Part shown: one piece after another, positions 1 to 7,453 of the stretch
Numbering within the stretch: the stretch's first letter is position 1
Layout: each line of letters starts with the position of its first letter
Origin: Komagataella phaffii GS115
Lineage: Eukaryota > Ascomycota > Pichiomycetes > Pichiales > Pichiaceae
DNA: 64,000 nt
Assembly (NCBI RefSeq): GCF_000027005.1
Contig: NC_012964.1
Location: forward strand, 1,922,001 to 1,986,000
Reading direction: 5' to 3'
Translations under genes and position numbers: made by a program
Notes under the pieces: generated by a model
The model's database searches: none
What the model was told of the DNA's origin: nothing
The model's input: the letters and a program-made list of their open reading frames with translations, nothing else

Positions 1-68
1 CGGATTTCAGATCCGAGATTCACTGCAAGGCAACATTATCCTTACACAAGGGAAAGGGGAAGGGGATG

Positions 69-75
69 AAAAAAA
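69..75 (-). terminator. Pol III terminator of the 5S gene
   Basis: On the minus strand a run of seven T residues starts one base after the 3' end of the 5S gene. This is the standard RNA polymerase III stop signal and supports an intact transcription unit. Confidence 0.85.
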
Positions 76-76
76 G

Positions 77-197
77 AGATTGCAACACCTGAGTTTCGCG
101 TATGGTCTCCCACTACACTACTCGGTCAGGCTCTTAGCAGCTTAACTACGGTTGATCGGACGGGAAACGGTGCTTTCTGCTAGATATGGCCGCAACC
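77..197 (-). rRNA. RDN5: 5S ribosomal RNA
   Basis: Read on the minus strand, this 121-nt stretch begins GGTTGCGGCCATATCTAGC and ends GTTGCAATCT. Length and sequence match yeast 5S rRNA throughout. The two ends pair (GGTTGC with GCAATC). Compared with the Saccharomyces 5S as remembered, paired changes preserve a stem: TAGCAG against CTGCTA here, TACCAG against CTGGTA there. RNA polymerase III would transcribe it from internal promoter elements. No 18S, 5.8S or 25S sequence lies nearby; the next gene is a ceramidase. The gene therefore looks like a dispersed single copy rather than part of an rDNA repeat. Identity is very secure; whether it is expressed cannot be read from sequence. Confidence 0.96.
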
Positions 198-535
198 GGA
201 GTCTTCTTTTTTCAATTTTATGTGTAGTGTACTTAGTTTCGATTATTAAATATATACTTCCAGTTATCATTAATTGCGTTGTTGCTTCCACTTAGATAAT
301 ACTCCAAAAAAGTTGAGCGTCCCCAGAAGAGTCATTATCAAATTGAAATCAATTTGCAAAAGTTTGATAAACGAGTTGGAATTTTTCAGAAACAAGATTA
401 CATCCTATTATAATGCAATAGCTAACCCGTTGAAAACAGTTCGACAGAAATATTTGCAAGGAAATACCATTTACTCTAAAATCGACCCCTAATTTATCTA
501 TTGAGATCTTTTAACTCATATATATACAACCCCGT
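198..535. other. Intergenic, no supported gene
   Basis: This gap lies upstream of the 5S gene and downstream of the ceramidase gene. It is AT-rich. An open frame at 274-492 has no ATG, and I could not link it to an upstream exon, so I do not call it a gene. Confidence 0.5.
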
Positions 536-1387
536 TTAATCCGTTTTAATGTTCTTATCCCTGTCATTTTTGTGAACCTCTCCAAGGAATCCGTAGTGCC
601 ACAACAATGAATACTGCGATTGTCTCCCCTCGTGCCACACTTTAAGGATTTCACTGTAGAGAATGAAATGATATATCCCAAGGGCCGTCAGAATGTGCCA
701 CCATCCGTGCAATTCCAGAATCACCCCGAATGGCAGATTCCAATACCTTCGAATTTGTCTCAAATAAGTGCAATACACTGTATCCAGATTCCACAGAACA
801 AATCCTGTAAGAAACTCACCCAGAGCCAAACCCAAGAGACGATACAAGTCTCTTCTTGCGGCTGCATCAGGTACGTGACGTTGAATCAACACCAACGACC
901 TGAGAATAATTCCAAAATTCAATACTGCATAAGAAACCTGGTGAAACACTGGATTCTTGTAGACAGAACAATAAATTATGGTCAATACAGCCATAAGAAG
1001 CGCCATGGCAACGTACAAAGCTACCCTGGTACGGTAGCCCTTATCCACGCCGTAAATATACGCAAACGGCAATGCTGTAACGTATATCATTGGCAGTTCG
1101 TCTAAAAGCTGAAATTCATACTTCAAGGTCATATGAAACAGCCAGGAACCTAGCCCGACAACACAGGCACCCACTGAAGTAAAAATGAATAGGAAACCAT
1201 GCTCATTCTTAATGGCCGAACGGAGATGGTAGAGGAAGAGGAAGTAAAAGGCCAAGTTTGTTGTGGAATTGATGAACTCAGCAAAATACCAACTAATGAC
1301 GTAATTCTCTTCACACCAATCAATGGTAGCAGTTGATGGTCCCCAATACCCTGAGATTTGCTCTTGATACTCAAATGGAAAACTCAT
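536..1387 (-). CDS. YDC1: Alkaline ceramidase (YPC1/YDC1 family)
   Basis: An ER membrane hydrolase that splits ceramide or dihydroceramide into a sphingoid base and a fatty acid. The 283-residue product is close to the family length and is mostly hydrophobic with about seven membrane segments. The residues that form the metal site in this family are visible: S81 and H85 in GSWLFHM, D96 in LLDELP, and the H227-x3-H231 pair in ELHGWWH. The N-terminal GYWGPSTATIDWCEENY block is also typical. The ATG at 1387 is the natural start. Sequence alone does not decide between the phyto- (YPC1) and dihydroceramidase (YDC1) paralogues; only one copy is seen here. Confidence 0.9.
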   Translation of the reverse strand: MSFPFEYQEQISGYWGPSTATIDWCEENYVISWYFAEFINSTTNLAFYFLFLYHLRSAIKNEHGFLFIFTSVGACVVGLGSWLFHMTLKYEFQLLDELPMIYVTALPFAYIYGVDKGYRTRVALYVAMALLMAVLTIIYCSVYKNPVFHQVSYAVLNFGIILRSLVLIQRHVPDAAARRDLYRLLGLALGEFLTGFVLWNLDTVYCTYLRQIRRYWNLPFGVILELHGWWHILTALGIYHFILYSEILKVWHEGRQSQYSLLWHYGFLGEVHKNDRDKNIKTD

Positions 1388-1741
1388 TACGGGAGAAGTA
1401 GGAATGAGTATCCCACAAAGCTAATCGCTTATCAAAAAGTTACGTAATCACCATGTTCTTGCCTCATCAGGCAATGTAATGAAGGTATGTACGAGACACA
1501 GTACGAGAGGGCGGAGTGATCCAGGTGGTCTGAGAGTGATGAACGCAAGAAATACCATTACTACGGAGAACATCGACACGTGAGTAAACCGGCTGGGCTA
1601 GGCCAATCCTGGAATCGAACATCATTTCCTCAGCTAGGCATAATTTCATTATATTGAGGGTCATCCTATTGATGATCGGTACACACATAGTTACCATCTA
1701 TAAACGGACTGAATCCTTTTTTCCAATACTGTAATTGCTGC
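1388..1741. other. Intergenic, ceramidase promoter region
   Basis: This gap of about 350 nt separates the ceramidase start from the SGF11 stop, both on the minus strand. It should hold the ceramidase promoter. A 76-codon minus-strand frame at 1467-1697 has no recognisable domain and is not called. A GGAATCGAAC string near 1611 resembles a tRNA T-arm but the stem does not pair. Confidence 0.5.
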
Positions 1742-2113
1742 TCATTTACGGGTTCTTCCTCCCAAACAACGGTCGACGTGGCTTGCAAATCGGTTCCCAG
1801 CGATCTTTCTGTCACAATTCAAACATGTGAAGTATTCAGTGTCTGTCGTCCCATTGCTTGCATCTGCTCCCGTTCCATTGTACTTATTCTCCGATCTCTT
1901 GCCGTTAATATGATTAAATATGTCCTTATCGTCTTTCACAAATTTCAATCTTTGAGCGTTGATTTCCTTAAGGCTGATCTGGTCATCGTTGGAAATGGCT
2001 TTAATACTTGATCGGAGTGCCTGTTCTTGCAGAATATTGTTTATGACTATTTGGCGCAGGATATTGGACATCAGACAGTCCCATATCGTTTCCTGCATCA
2101 CTTCTGAAGACAT
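1742..2113 (-). CDS. SGF11: SAGA deubiquitinase-module subunit Sgf11
   Basis: Sgf11 is a small subunit of the SAGA deubiquitinating module (with Ubp8, Sus1 and Sgf73), which removes ubiquitin from histone H2B. The 123-residue product has an N-terminal helix (SSEVMQETIWDCLMSNI) of the kind that packs with Sus1. A C-terminal SGF11-type zinc finger has ligands C97, C100, H112 and C116 and a basic tail (GGRTRK) suited to the nucleosome acidic patch. I chose the ATG at 2113; four extra codons upstream begin with TTG. Saccharomyces Sgf11 is about 99 residues, so this copy is slightly longer in the linker. It diverges from SEN54 across about 180 bp. Confidence 0.88.
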   Translation of the reverse strand: MSSEVMQETIWDCLMSNILRQIVINNILQEQALRSSIKAISNDDQISLKEINAQRLKFVKDDKDIFNHINGKRSENKYNGTGADASNGTTDTEYFTCLNCDRKIAGNRFASHVDRCLGGRTRK

Positions 2114-2292
2114 TGTACGGCACAACCTATGAAGCCGGTCAATAGTAAGAAAAGCAAGAAGATGCGATTCTCTTCAGATGTTAGATGGACGACACATAGA
2201 TGCGCGATCCTCTTGGATCAAAGTGGAAACAGAGATGAGGAAGCCTTATTCTTAGATTCGTAGTCACTGTCAGCACTATTCAGCCAACCACC

Positions 2293-3607
2293 ATGCTCGA
2301 GTCCGATTGTGATGCGTCTGATGACGAAATCCAAGATTGGAATGTGGTGCTCTCTTTAGCTGATCAGAAAGTCCCCAAAAGAGGGGAGAAAGATTATGAG
2401 CCATTGGAGGGAGATTACGATTCAAGAAACCTTCTTGAAGCCCAGGGCGCCATGTTTCAGGCTTTGGAGGCTAAAAAAAGGGGATTTGCCTGTAATATTG
2501 GCCAGGAATTGCGATATACAATCAGATTTAATAAAAGGAACCAGTCCTTTCATATCTTAAACGCCCAGGGCAAGTTTTTGGACTCTATGGGTAAGACAGA
2601 TGGAAACCATAAAACTTGGTTTACAAAGTTCGAAGCCTTATATTTGATAGAGAGAGGAACTTGCAGGATAACGTATGACGAGGATAACAATTACACTCTA
2701 AGTTTAGAGGAGTGTTACACAGTAATCTTGACCGATGATGAGGACATTGATAAATACAACGTTTACAGCCATTTAAAGAGGAATGGATACATCGTTCTGG
2801 AATATGCATCGCTAAGCATTGAAAAGGAGACCAGATATGTTAACATAGATAAAAATATTCACAGCGTTTATGATAAACCTCTTTTCAAGTATACCTTTAC
2901 AAATTATTCAACAATCTTTTGCAATTTACAACTGGACATTTACAATCGTCACAAAGTATCACCAGCACCGACTTCTCCATTTGAGATATGTTTCAGCGTT
3001 TGGAAACCACAGGTCAACTTTCAGAAGAAATCACCTCCATTACCAGATTTTCAAATTTCGGTGATCAACATTGAAAACTATAATTTTCCAACTTTGGATG
3101 ACATTTCACATCTTTTAGGACAGGCAAATACCATACTCAAACCGAGTCGTAACCCAGTTAGTAACCTCAAGTTTGGTAAAGAGAATATTATTATTGCGAC
3201 AGTAGATCATGGACTGTTCAATTTTATCAAGTTGAGTAGGACCAATTTTCATTCTCATGGATTGATATGGGAAGATGGATGGCTGAAGAGGAAACAAAGG
3301 AGAGCAAAGAACATACAACTTCCAAATTCTGATTGGAAATCCTGGGTAAGCACAATTAGGAACTCGCTGAGGATGTTAACTCTTCGCTGTGGCTCAGTGG
3401 AACCATAATGACAAAACAAAATTAAAACTAGAGGAATTCAATGAACCTTTCAAGACCAAATGTGAGCTCTTTAGTCTTATGTACAGCCCTCAATACAAGG
3501 ATAATTTATTTCATCGTTTAGCTGGTCTGGAGTATTCCAGTTCTTACATCCAACATCCCCGAGATGTGGTGCGAACTGAAAAATTAAACCTGCCTCATCA
3601 CTGCTAA
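2293..3607 (+). CDS. SEN54: tRNA-splicing endonuclease subunit Sen54 (two exons)
   Basis: Sen54 is a structural subunit of the heterotetrameric tRNA-splicing endonuclease (Sen2, Sen15, Sen34, Sen54). The N-terminal family block is clear (TWFTKFEALYLIERGT near residues 112-127). Read without splicing, the frame stops at 3408 after 371 residues. I propose an intron at 3346-3397: GTAAGC donor straight after a TGG codon, TGTTAAC branch-like motif, CTCAG acceptor. This joins exon 1 (2293-3345) in frame to a 69-residue exon 2 (3398-3607), giving 420 residues, nearer the 467 of Saccharomyces. Exon 2 is inferred from splice signals and length, not from an alignment. The MTG1 ATG follows only 27 nt after the stop. 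Confidence 0.82.
3346..3397 (+). other. Predicted 52-nt intron in SEN54
   Basis: The donor is GTAAGC at 3346, the probable branch region is GATGTTAAC, and the acceptor is GGCTCAG ending at 3397. The intron is phase 0, between two tryptophan codons. Retention would introduce a stop at 3406-3408. Confidence 0.65.
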
Positions 3608-3634
3608 TAAACCCCACACAACTAGTACTAAGAC

Positions 3635-4651
3635 ATGTTCGTCCCTAGGAAAATCTTTCCAAGGTACAATATATCACTGGCTGATTTCAAGGGCCACCAT
3701 GTGAAAGCCCTCACGAAGCTTACTCATCTTGCCCCCCAGATCGACATGGTCCTAGAAGTTAGAGATAGCCGGGCCCCCATCAGTACTAGAAATGTCTTAT
3801 TCGATAAGCCTCTACAAGGCAAAGAAAAGATCGTTCTTTACAGCAAAAACGACCTTAGTGGAGTTCCTATAGATCTGCTTAAAAAGTGGCACAATAATAA
3901 GGAGCGATTCATGATGATTGACTGTAGAAATGGTGGGGATATGAAACGATTAATTCAAATGATCAGAGAGAAACATGACCGAATGCATCCCAAACCACCA
4001 TTAGGGGTCCGAGTTATTATCACGGGAATGCCCAATGTTGGGAAAAGCACTCTTGTTAATACTTTGAGAAAGATAGGTCTTAATCGGACCAAAAACGTGG
4101 CCAGGACTGGGGGTCAACCAGGAGTCACGAGATCAACCAGTGAAATTATTAGGGTCCACCAAAACCCCGAGATACTAGTTTATGATACTCCAGGGGTTTT
4201 TCTTCCTAAAATGAAAGATGTTGAAACCATGATGAGCTTGGCCTTGGTAGGCACTATCAAACCAATTAAGATTGATCCTGTTATGGTTGCCGACTATCTA
4301 CTGTTCGTACTGAACTTGCAAGATCCGACCGGATCCAAGTACCGTAAATACATTAAACATCCGACAAATGATATCTACGAACTACTTGAAAAGATTGCGG
4401 AAAGGATAAAAAGGGTTCGCCGCACCAAGAATGGCATTCAAATTGACGAAATAGGCAGTTCGCTCCATTTCATTGATGAGTGGAAGCAAGGCCGAATGGG
4501 CAAGTGTCTGTTTGATCTGGATGCTATCAAGGAGATTGACCAACTTGAATTTCAGGAGAATTACGACGAAGAAAGACTAAGGGTTAATTACGAAATCAAA
4601 CCCAAGGTCAATCGGCAAGCGAATGCTTCTAATGCCCTTTTCGAATTGTGA
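3635..4651 (+). CDS. MTG1: Mitochondrial GTPase Mtg1 (YlqF/RbgA family)
   Basis: A circularly permuted GTPase that helps assemble the mitochondrial large ribosomal subunit at the inner membrane. The permutation is visible: the G4 motif SKND (residues 70-73) precedes the P-loop GMPNVGKS (131-138), followed by GGQPGVTR (159-166, switch region) and DTPG (184-187). The 338 residues are close to the 367 of Saccharomyces Mtg1. The N-terminus (FVPRKIFPRY) is basic and could serve as a short targeting signal. The start lies 27 nt behind the SEN54 stop, so its promoter must lie inside SEN54 or the two share a transcript. Confidence 0.93.
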   Translation: MFVPRKIFPRYNISLADFKGHHVKALTKLTHLAPQIDMVLEVRDSRAPISTRNVLFDKPLQGKEKIVLYSKNDLSGVPIDLLKKWHNNKERFMMIDCRNGGDMKRLIQMIREKHDRMHPKPPLGVRVIITGMPNVGKSTLVNTLRKIGLNRTKNVARTGGQPGVTRSTSEIIRVHQNPEILVYDTPGVFLPKMKDVETMMSLALVGTIKPIKIDPVMVADYLLFVLNLQDPTGSKYRKYIKHPTNDIYELLEKIAERIKRVRRTKNGIQIDEIGSSLHFIDEWKQGRMGKCLFDLDAIKEIDQLEFQENYDEERLRVNYEIKPKVNRQANASNALFEL

Positions 4652-4835
4652 AACCTTTTCCGAAATTCCTACATAGTAACTGATATGACCATAAACTGGT
4701 TTCTTACCCCTCAAGATGCTGATTTCGTTCCCTGATGTCTTGGCCCGGAAGATATCTTCGTTTTGTCCCAGGTTCTGTTTACCGTTTCTAGCAATTGTTA
4801 TCAACCGATGTCTTCAATTGGTTATAACCGCTTCA

Positions 4836-4841
4836 GATAAG
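4836..4841 (+). promoter_or_regulatory. GATA factor site upstream of asparaginase
   Basis: GATAAG is the core site for Gln3/Gat1-type nitrogen-catabolite activators. A second copy lies at 5177-5182. The pairing with an asparagine-degrading enzyme makes function plausible, but six-base motifs occur by chance. Confidence 0.35.
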
Positions 4842-5176
4842 AATTAATAATAGATTGCATACTGTTATGGTGCATGAATTTTATGCATCGTGCGAATAGG
4901 CTGAAATTTTGACTACTGAAGTACCGAGAGAGAAGCTTTCTCCGGTAGATGAGATAGAGTCACAAAGAGTATAGCTAATACATATGAAACTGAGATGGCC
5001 AAGTGGTTACGGATCAGAATTGAGTGAGAGCAGCAAAGCTCTGTCCTTACGTGGTTGATTTCAATATATTCGGCCCATCCATCGAGCTAAAGATGTGTCC
5101 CCCACCTAAACTCTTGGCTAAACGGTAATTCGTGAAAAATCATGCGCATCAGAAGTAGCCCCTAAAAGTAATCATC

Positions 5177-5182
5177 GATAAG
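5177..5182 (+). promoter_or_regulatory. Second GATA factor site upstream of asparaginase
   Basis: GATAAG about 130 nt upstream of the ATG, a usual distance for a yeast activator site. Together with 4836-4841 it suggests nitrogen regulation. Confidence 0.4.
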
Positions 5183-5249
5183 GAGATTCTAGTACAAGAA
5201 TGGTATGACCAAAGTAGATGAAATTTCATTTTTGAACCACTAGCTTGCT

Positions 5250-5257
5250 TATAAAAG
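5250..5257 (+). promoter_or_regulatory. TATA box of asparaginase gene
   Basis: TATAAAAG lies about 60 nt before the ATG at 5313. A strong TATA box fits a regulated, inducible gene. Confidence 0.6.
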
Positions 5258-5312
5258 GCAAGGAAACCTCTTCTCTGGTCAATTGCTCAGCTCAACCAAC
5301 AACACTCACCAA

Positions 5313-6386
5313 ATGAAGGTTTCAACTTTGCTTACAATTTTCACTGCTCTAGTATCATACTCCTCTGCTCTTCCAATTGAAAAGAGAGAGACTGAATACA
5401 ACAGTTCTCTTCCATTGGTTAAGATTTACGGTACTGGTGGTACCATTGCCTCCAGAGGATCTAGTGCTTCGCAGACATCCGGTTACTCTTTAGGATTAAC
5501 TGTCGAGGACTTGATCGAGTCAGTCCCAACTTTGCAAGATGTCGCCAACTTGGAGTATCTGCAGGTGTCAAATGTTGGCTCTGGATCTATCAATGATACC
5601 ATTCTGTTAGACTTAGCTCATAACATTCAAGCTGATTTGGATGAAGGGAAAGTTGGAGGTGCCGTTGTCACACATGGTACCGACTCTCTGGAAGAAACTT
5701 CTTTCTTTTTAGAATTGACCGTGAAGACAGAGAGTCCAGTCGTTATTGTGGGTGCTATGAGACCAGCCACCGCCACTTCGGCAGATGGTCCAATGAACTT
5801 GTACCAAGCAGTTTCCGTCGCCGGTTCTGAACTCAGTAAAGGCCGTGGATCTTTGGTCGTTTTCAACGACCGTATTGGTAGTGGTTTCTACTCCACCAAA
5901 TCCAGTGCCAATTCTTTAGACACTTTTAAGTCTTTGGAACAAGGATACTTGGGCTTCTTCTTTAACAACGACATTGAGTACTATTATCCTCCAGCTAGGC
6001 CAAATGGATATCACTACTTCAATGTTACAGAATCCACGGAACTACCAATGGTTGACATCATCTATGCCCACCAGTCTATGGACCCTGCTTTGATCTATGC
6101 TGCAGCTGAAAGCGGTGTCAAGGGTATCGTCACAGCAGGAATGGGTGCCGGTAGTATTACTGCTCCGGCCAGAGATGCTTTGAACGATGTCTATGAGAAG
6201 TACGGTGTCATAACTGTTCAGAGTAGAAGAATGCAGGAGGGTAAAGTTCCAGAAAGAACCAACAACTTCATAGGATCTGGATATTTGAACCCACAAAAAG
6301 CCAGAATTATGCTACAATTGTGTCTCAACGAGGGATTAAACCTTAACCAGACAAAGGATGTGTTCTCCGCTGTTTACGGTGGTTAG
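5313..6386 (+). CDS. Secreted L-asparaginase (type II)
   Basis: It hydrolyses asparagine to aspartate and ammonia, probably in the periplasm or cell wall like Saccharomyces Asp3. From the ATG at 5313 the 357-residue product opens with a signal peptide (KVSTLLTIFTALVSYSSA). A Kex2-type KR site follows at residues 24-25, so the mature enzyme may begin at E26. Both asparaginase active-site blocks are present: TGGTIAS (41-47, first catalytic Thr) and THGTD (120-124, second Thr plus Asp). Several N-x-S/T sites would allow glycosylation. The longer frame upstream of 5313 begins with TTG. The promoter carries GATAAG motifs and a TATA box, suggesting nitrogen control. Confidence 0.92.
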   Translation: MKVSTLLTIFTALVSYSSALPIEKRETEYNSSLPLVKIYGTGGTIASRGSSASQTSGYSLGLTVEDLIESVPTLQDVANLEYLQVSNVGSGSINDTILLDLAHNIQADLDEGKVGGAVVTHGTDSLEETSFFLELTVKTESPVVIVGAMRPATATSADGPMNLYQAVSVAGSELSKGRGSLVVFNDRIGSGFYSTKSSANSLDTFKSLEQGYLGFFFNNDIEYYYPPARPNGYHYFNVTESTELPMVDIIYAHQSMDPALIYAAAESGVKGIVTAGMGAGSITAPARDALNDVYEKYGVITVQSRRMQEGKVPERTNNFIGSGYLNPQKARIMLQLCLNEGLNLNQTKDVFSAVYGG

Positions 6387-6503
6387 TTCACTAAATAATT
6401 TCTGCCTTATGCCTTTCTGACCAGTTCTCACCGATACCATTAGGATTTCTTCTACTAGAATTTTGAATATAAATTAACATTATTTTGTATCACCTCTTGT
6501 ACT

Positions 6504-7206
6504 TTATTTATATCCTCCAGGGGTACTTGTGCCAATATCAATATCTTGACTCTCCAACTCTTTCATCTGTTTCTCTCTTTGGAATAACCTCCATCTTGTC
6601 AACTGTGCCGACTGATGAACGTGGAAACCGAACATCTTCGGCGTATATATGTTTAAGCTATGCGTGGGAATTAATTCAGGATATGTTTGAAAAAACATTG
6701 CTGGGAAGGAAGTTCCGAAAAAGGCACCATCCAACCTCGAGTGTCGCACAGACTTAGGATTGTAAATATCCTCACAATTAGGGCAATACAGTTTCACTGT
6801 AGATAGGTTAGGGATATCACTCAGTCCAACAGGCAACAAAGGCTGCAATCGACAGAATTCCCGAGGACAATATCCAAAATCGCTGTCTGTATACTTCTCG
6901 TACATTTGACTCAAACCCTTGATGGTTAAGATATAACGAGAATGAATCAATGAATATAGGAACTTGCAATCATCTTCAATTTCCCTCCTCTTTTTCTCGG
7001 GCAATGAATCATCAATCACGGAAACGTCTGTTATGATATCGATCAGAGTGGTTAGCCTATTGACGTACTTGTTGAGTCCTGTGTAGGTTGAACCGGTCCC
7101 TGATATACTCTGGATCTATGTCACAGAAGTATTCATTTCCTTTCATTCCTAAGAACCAGTCTATCCAGTACTCTGTATAGTCCGATCCACTATCGTCTTT
7201 GTCCAT
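6504..7206 (-). CDS. CKB1: Casein kinase 2 regulatory (beta) subunit, frame broken by one base
   Basis: The beta subunit dimerises and holds the CK2 catalytic subunits. The reading starts at the ATG at 7206 ([14 protein letters not shown]) and runs through the conserved [13 protein letters not shown]. One extra base around 7083 then shifts the frame; the family sequence resumes at [10 protein letters not shown] and continues without a gap to 6504. Removing one base gives a 233-residue protein with the CK2-beta zinc ribbon (CPREFC and CPNCEDIY) and the motif [15 protein letters not shown]. It matches Ckb1 better than Ckb2 in memory. The break may be a sequence error, a strain mutation or +1 frameshifting; a 31-nt intron is too short to explain it. 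It diverges from HIR2. Confidence 0.82.
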
Positions 7207-7453
7207 CTTTTAGGTGAGCCGGAGGTCAAGGGGAGATTAATTTTTCCTACTATTAAAGAGAAGTTTGATGTTGTGGTCACTTCGCCTTGTTGGACTTGAA
7301 GATTCGCGAAGGATAATCTATTCTAAGGACGAACATTCCGGAGATATGATGTTCTTCGTAGGTCTCCTCCTGAGAGTTGCTCCTTCGCGAACAGACCGAT
7401 TTTTCGGTTTTATACATCTAGGAACATCTTTAACAAATCGACCAACTGTTGAC

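Larger units (their letters stand above)
4652..5312. other. Intergenic, asparaginase promoter region
   Basis: About 660 nt without a gene. It holds two GATAAG motifs and a TATA box upstream of the asparaginase (listed separately). A string at 4994-5012 (GATGGCCAAGTGGTTA) looks like a tRNA D-arm, but no matching stems or T-arm follow. Confidence 0.55.

Noticed and set aside
274..492. 72-codon plus-strand open frame between the 5S and ceramidase genes
   Set aside because: It starts with TTG and contains no ATG. A CTTAG acceptor-like site precedes it, but I found no exon with a donor that would join in frame.
1605..1640. T-arm-like GGAATCGAAC on the minus strand
   Set aside because: The flanking bases do not form a five-pair stem.
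1467..1697. 76-codon minus-strand frame with ATG
   Set aside because: No domain or membrane pattern, and it occupies the likely ceramidase promoter.
4985..5090. tRNA-like string (GATGGCCAAGTGGTTA)
   Set aside because: No acceptor, anticodon or T-arm pairing follows; the expected TTCRAnY loop is missing.
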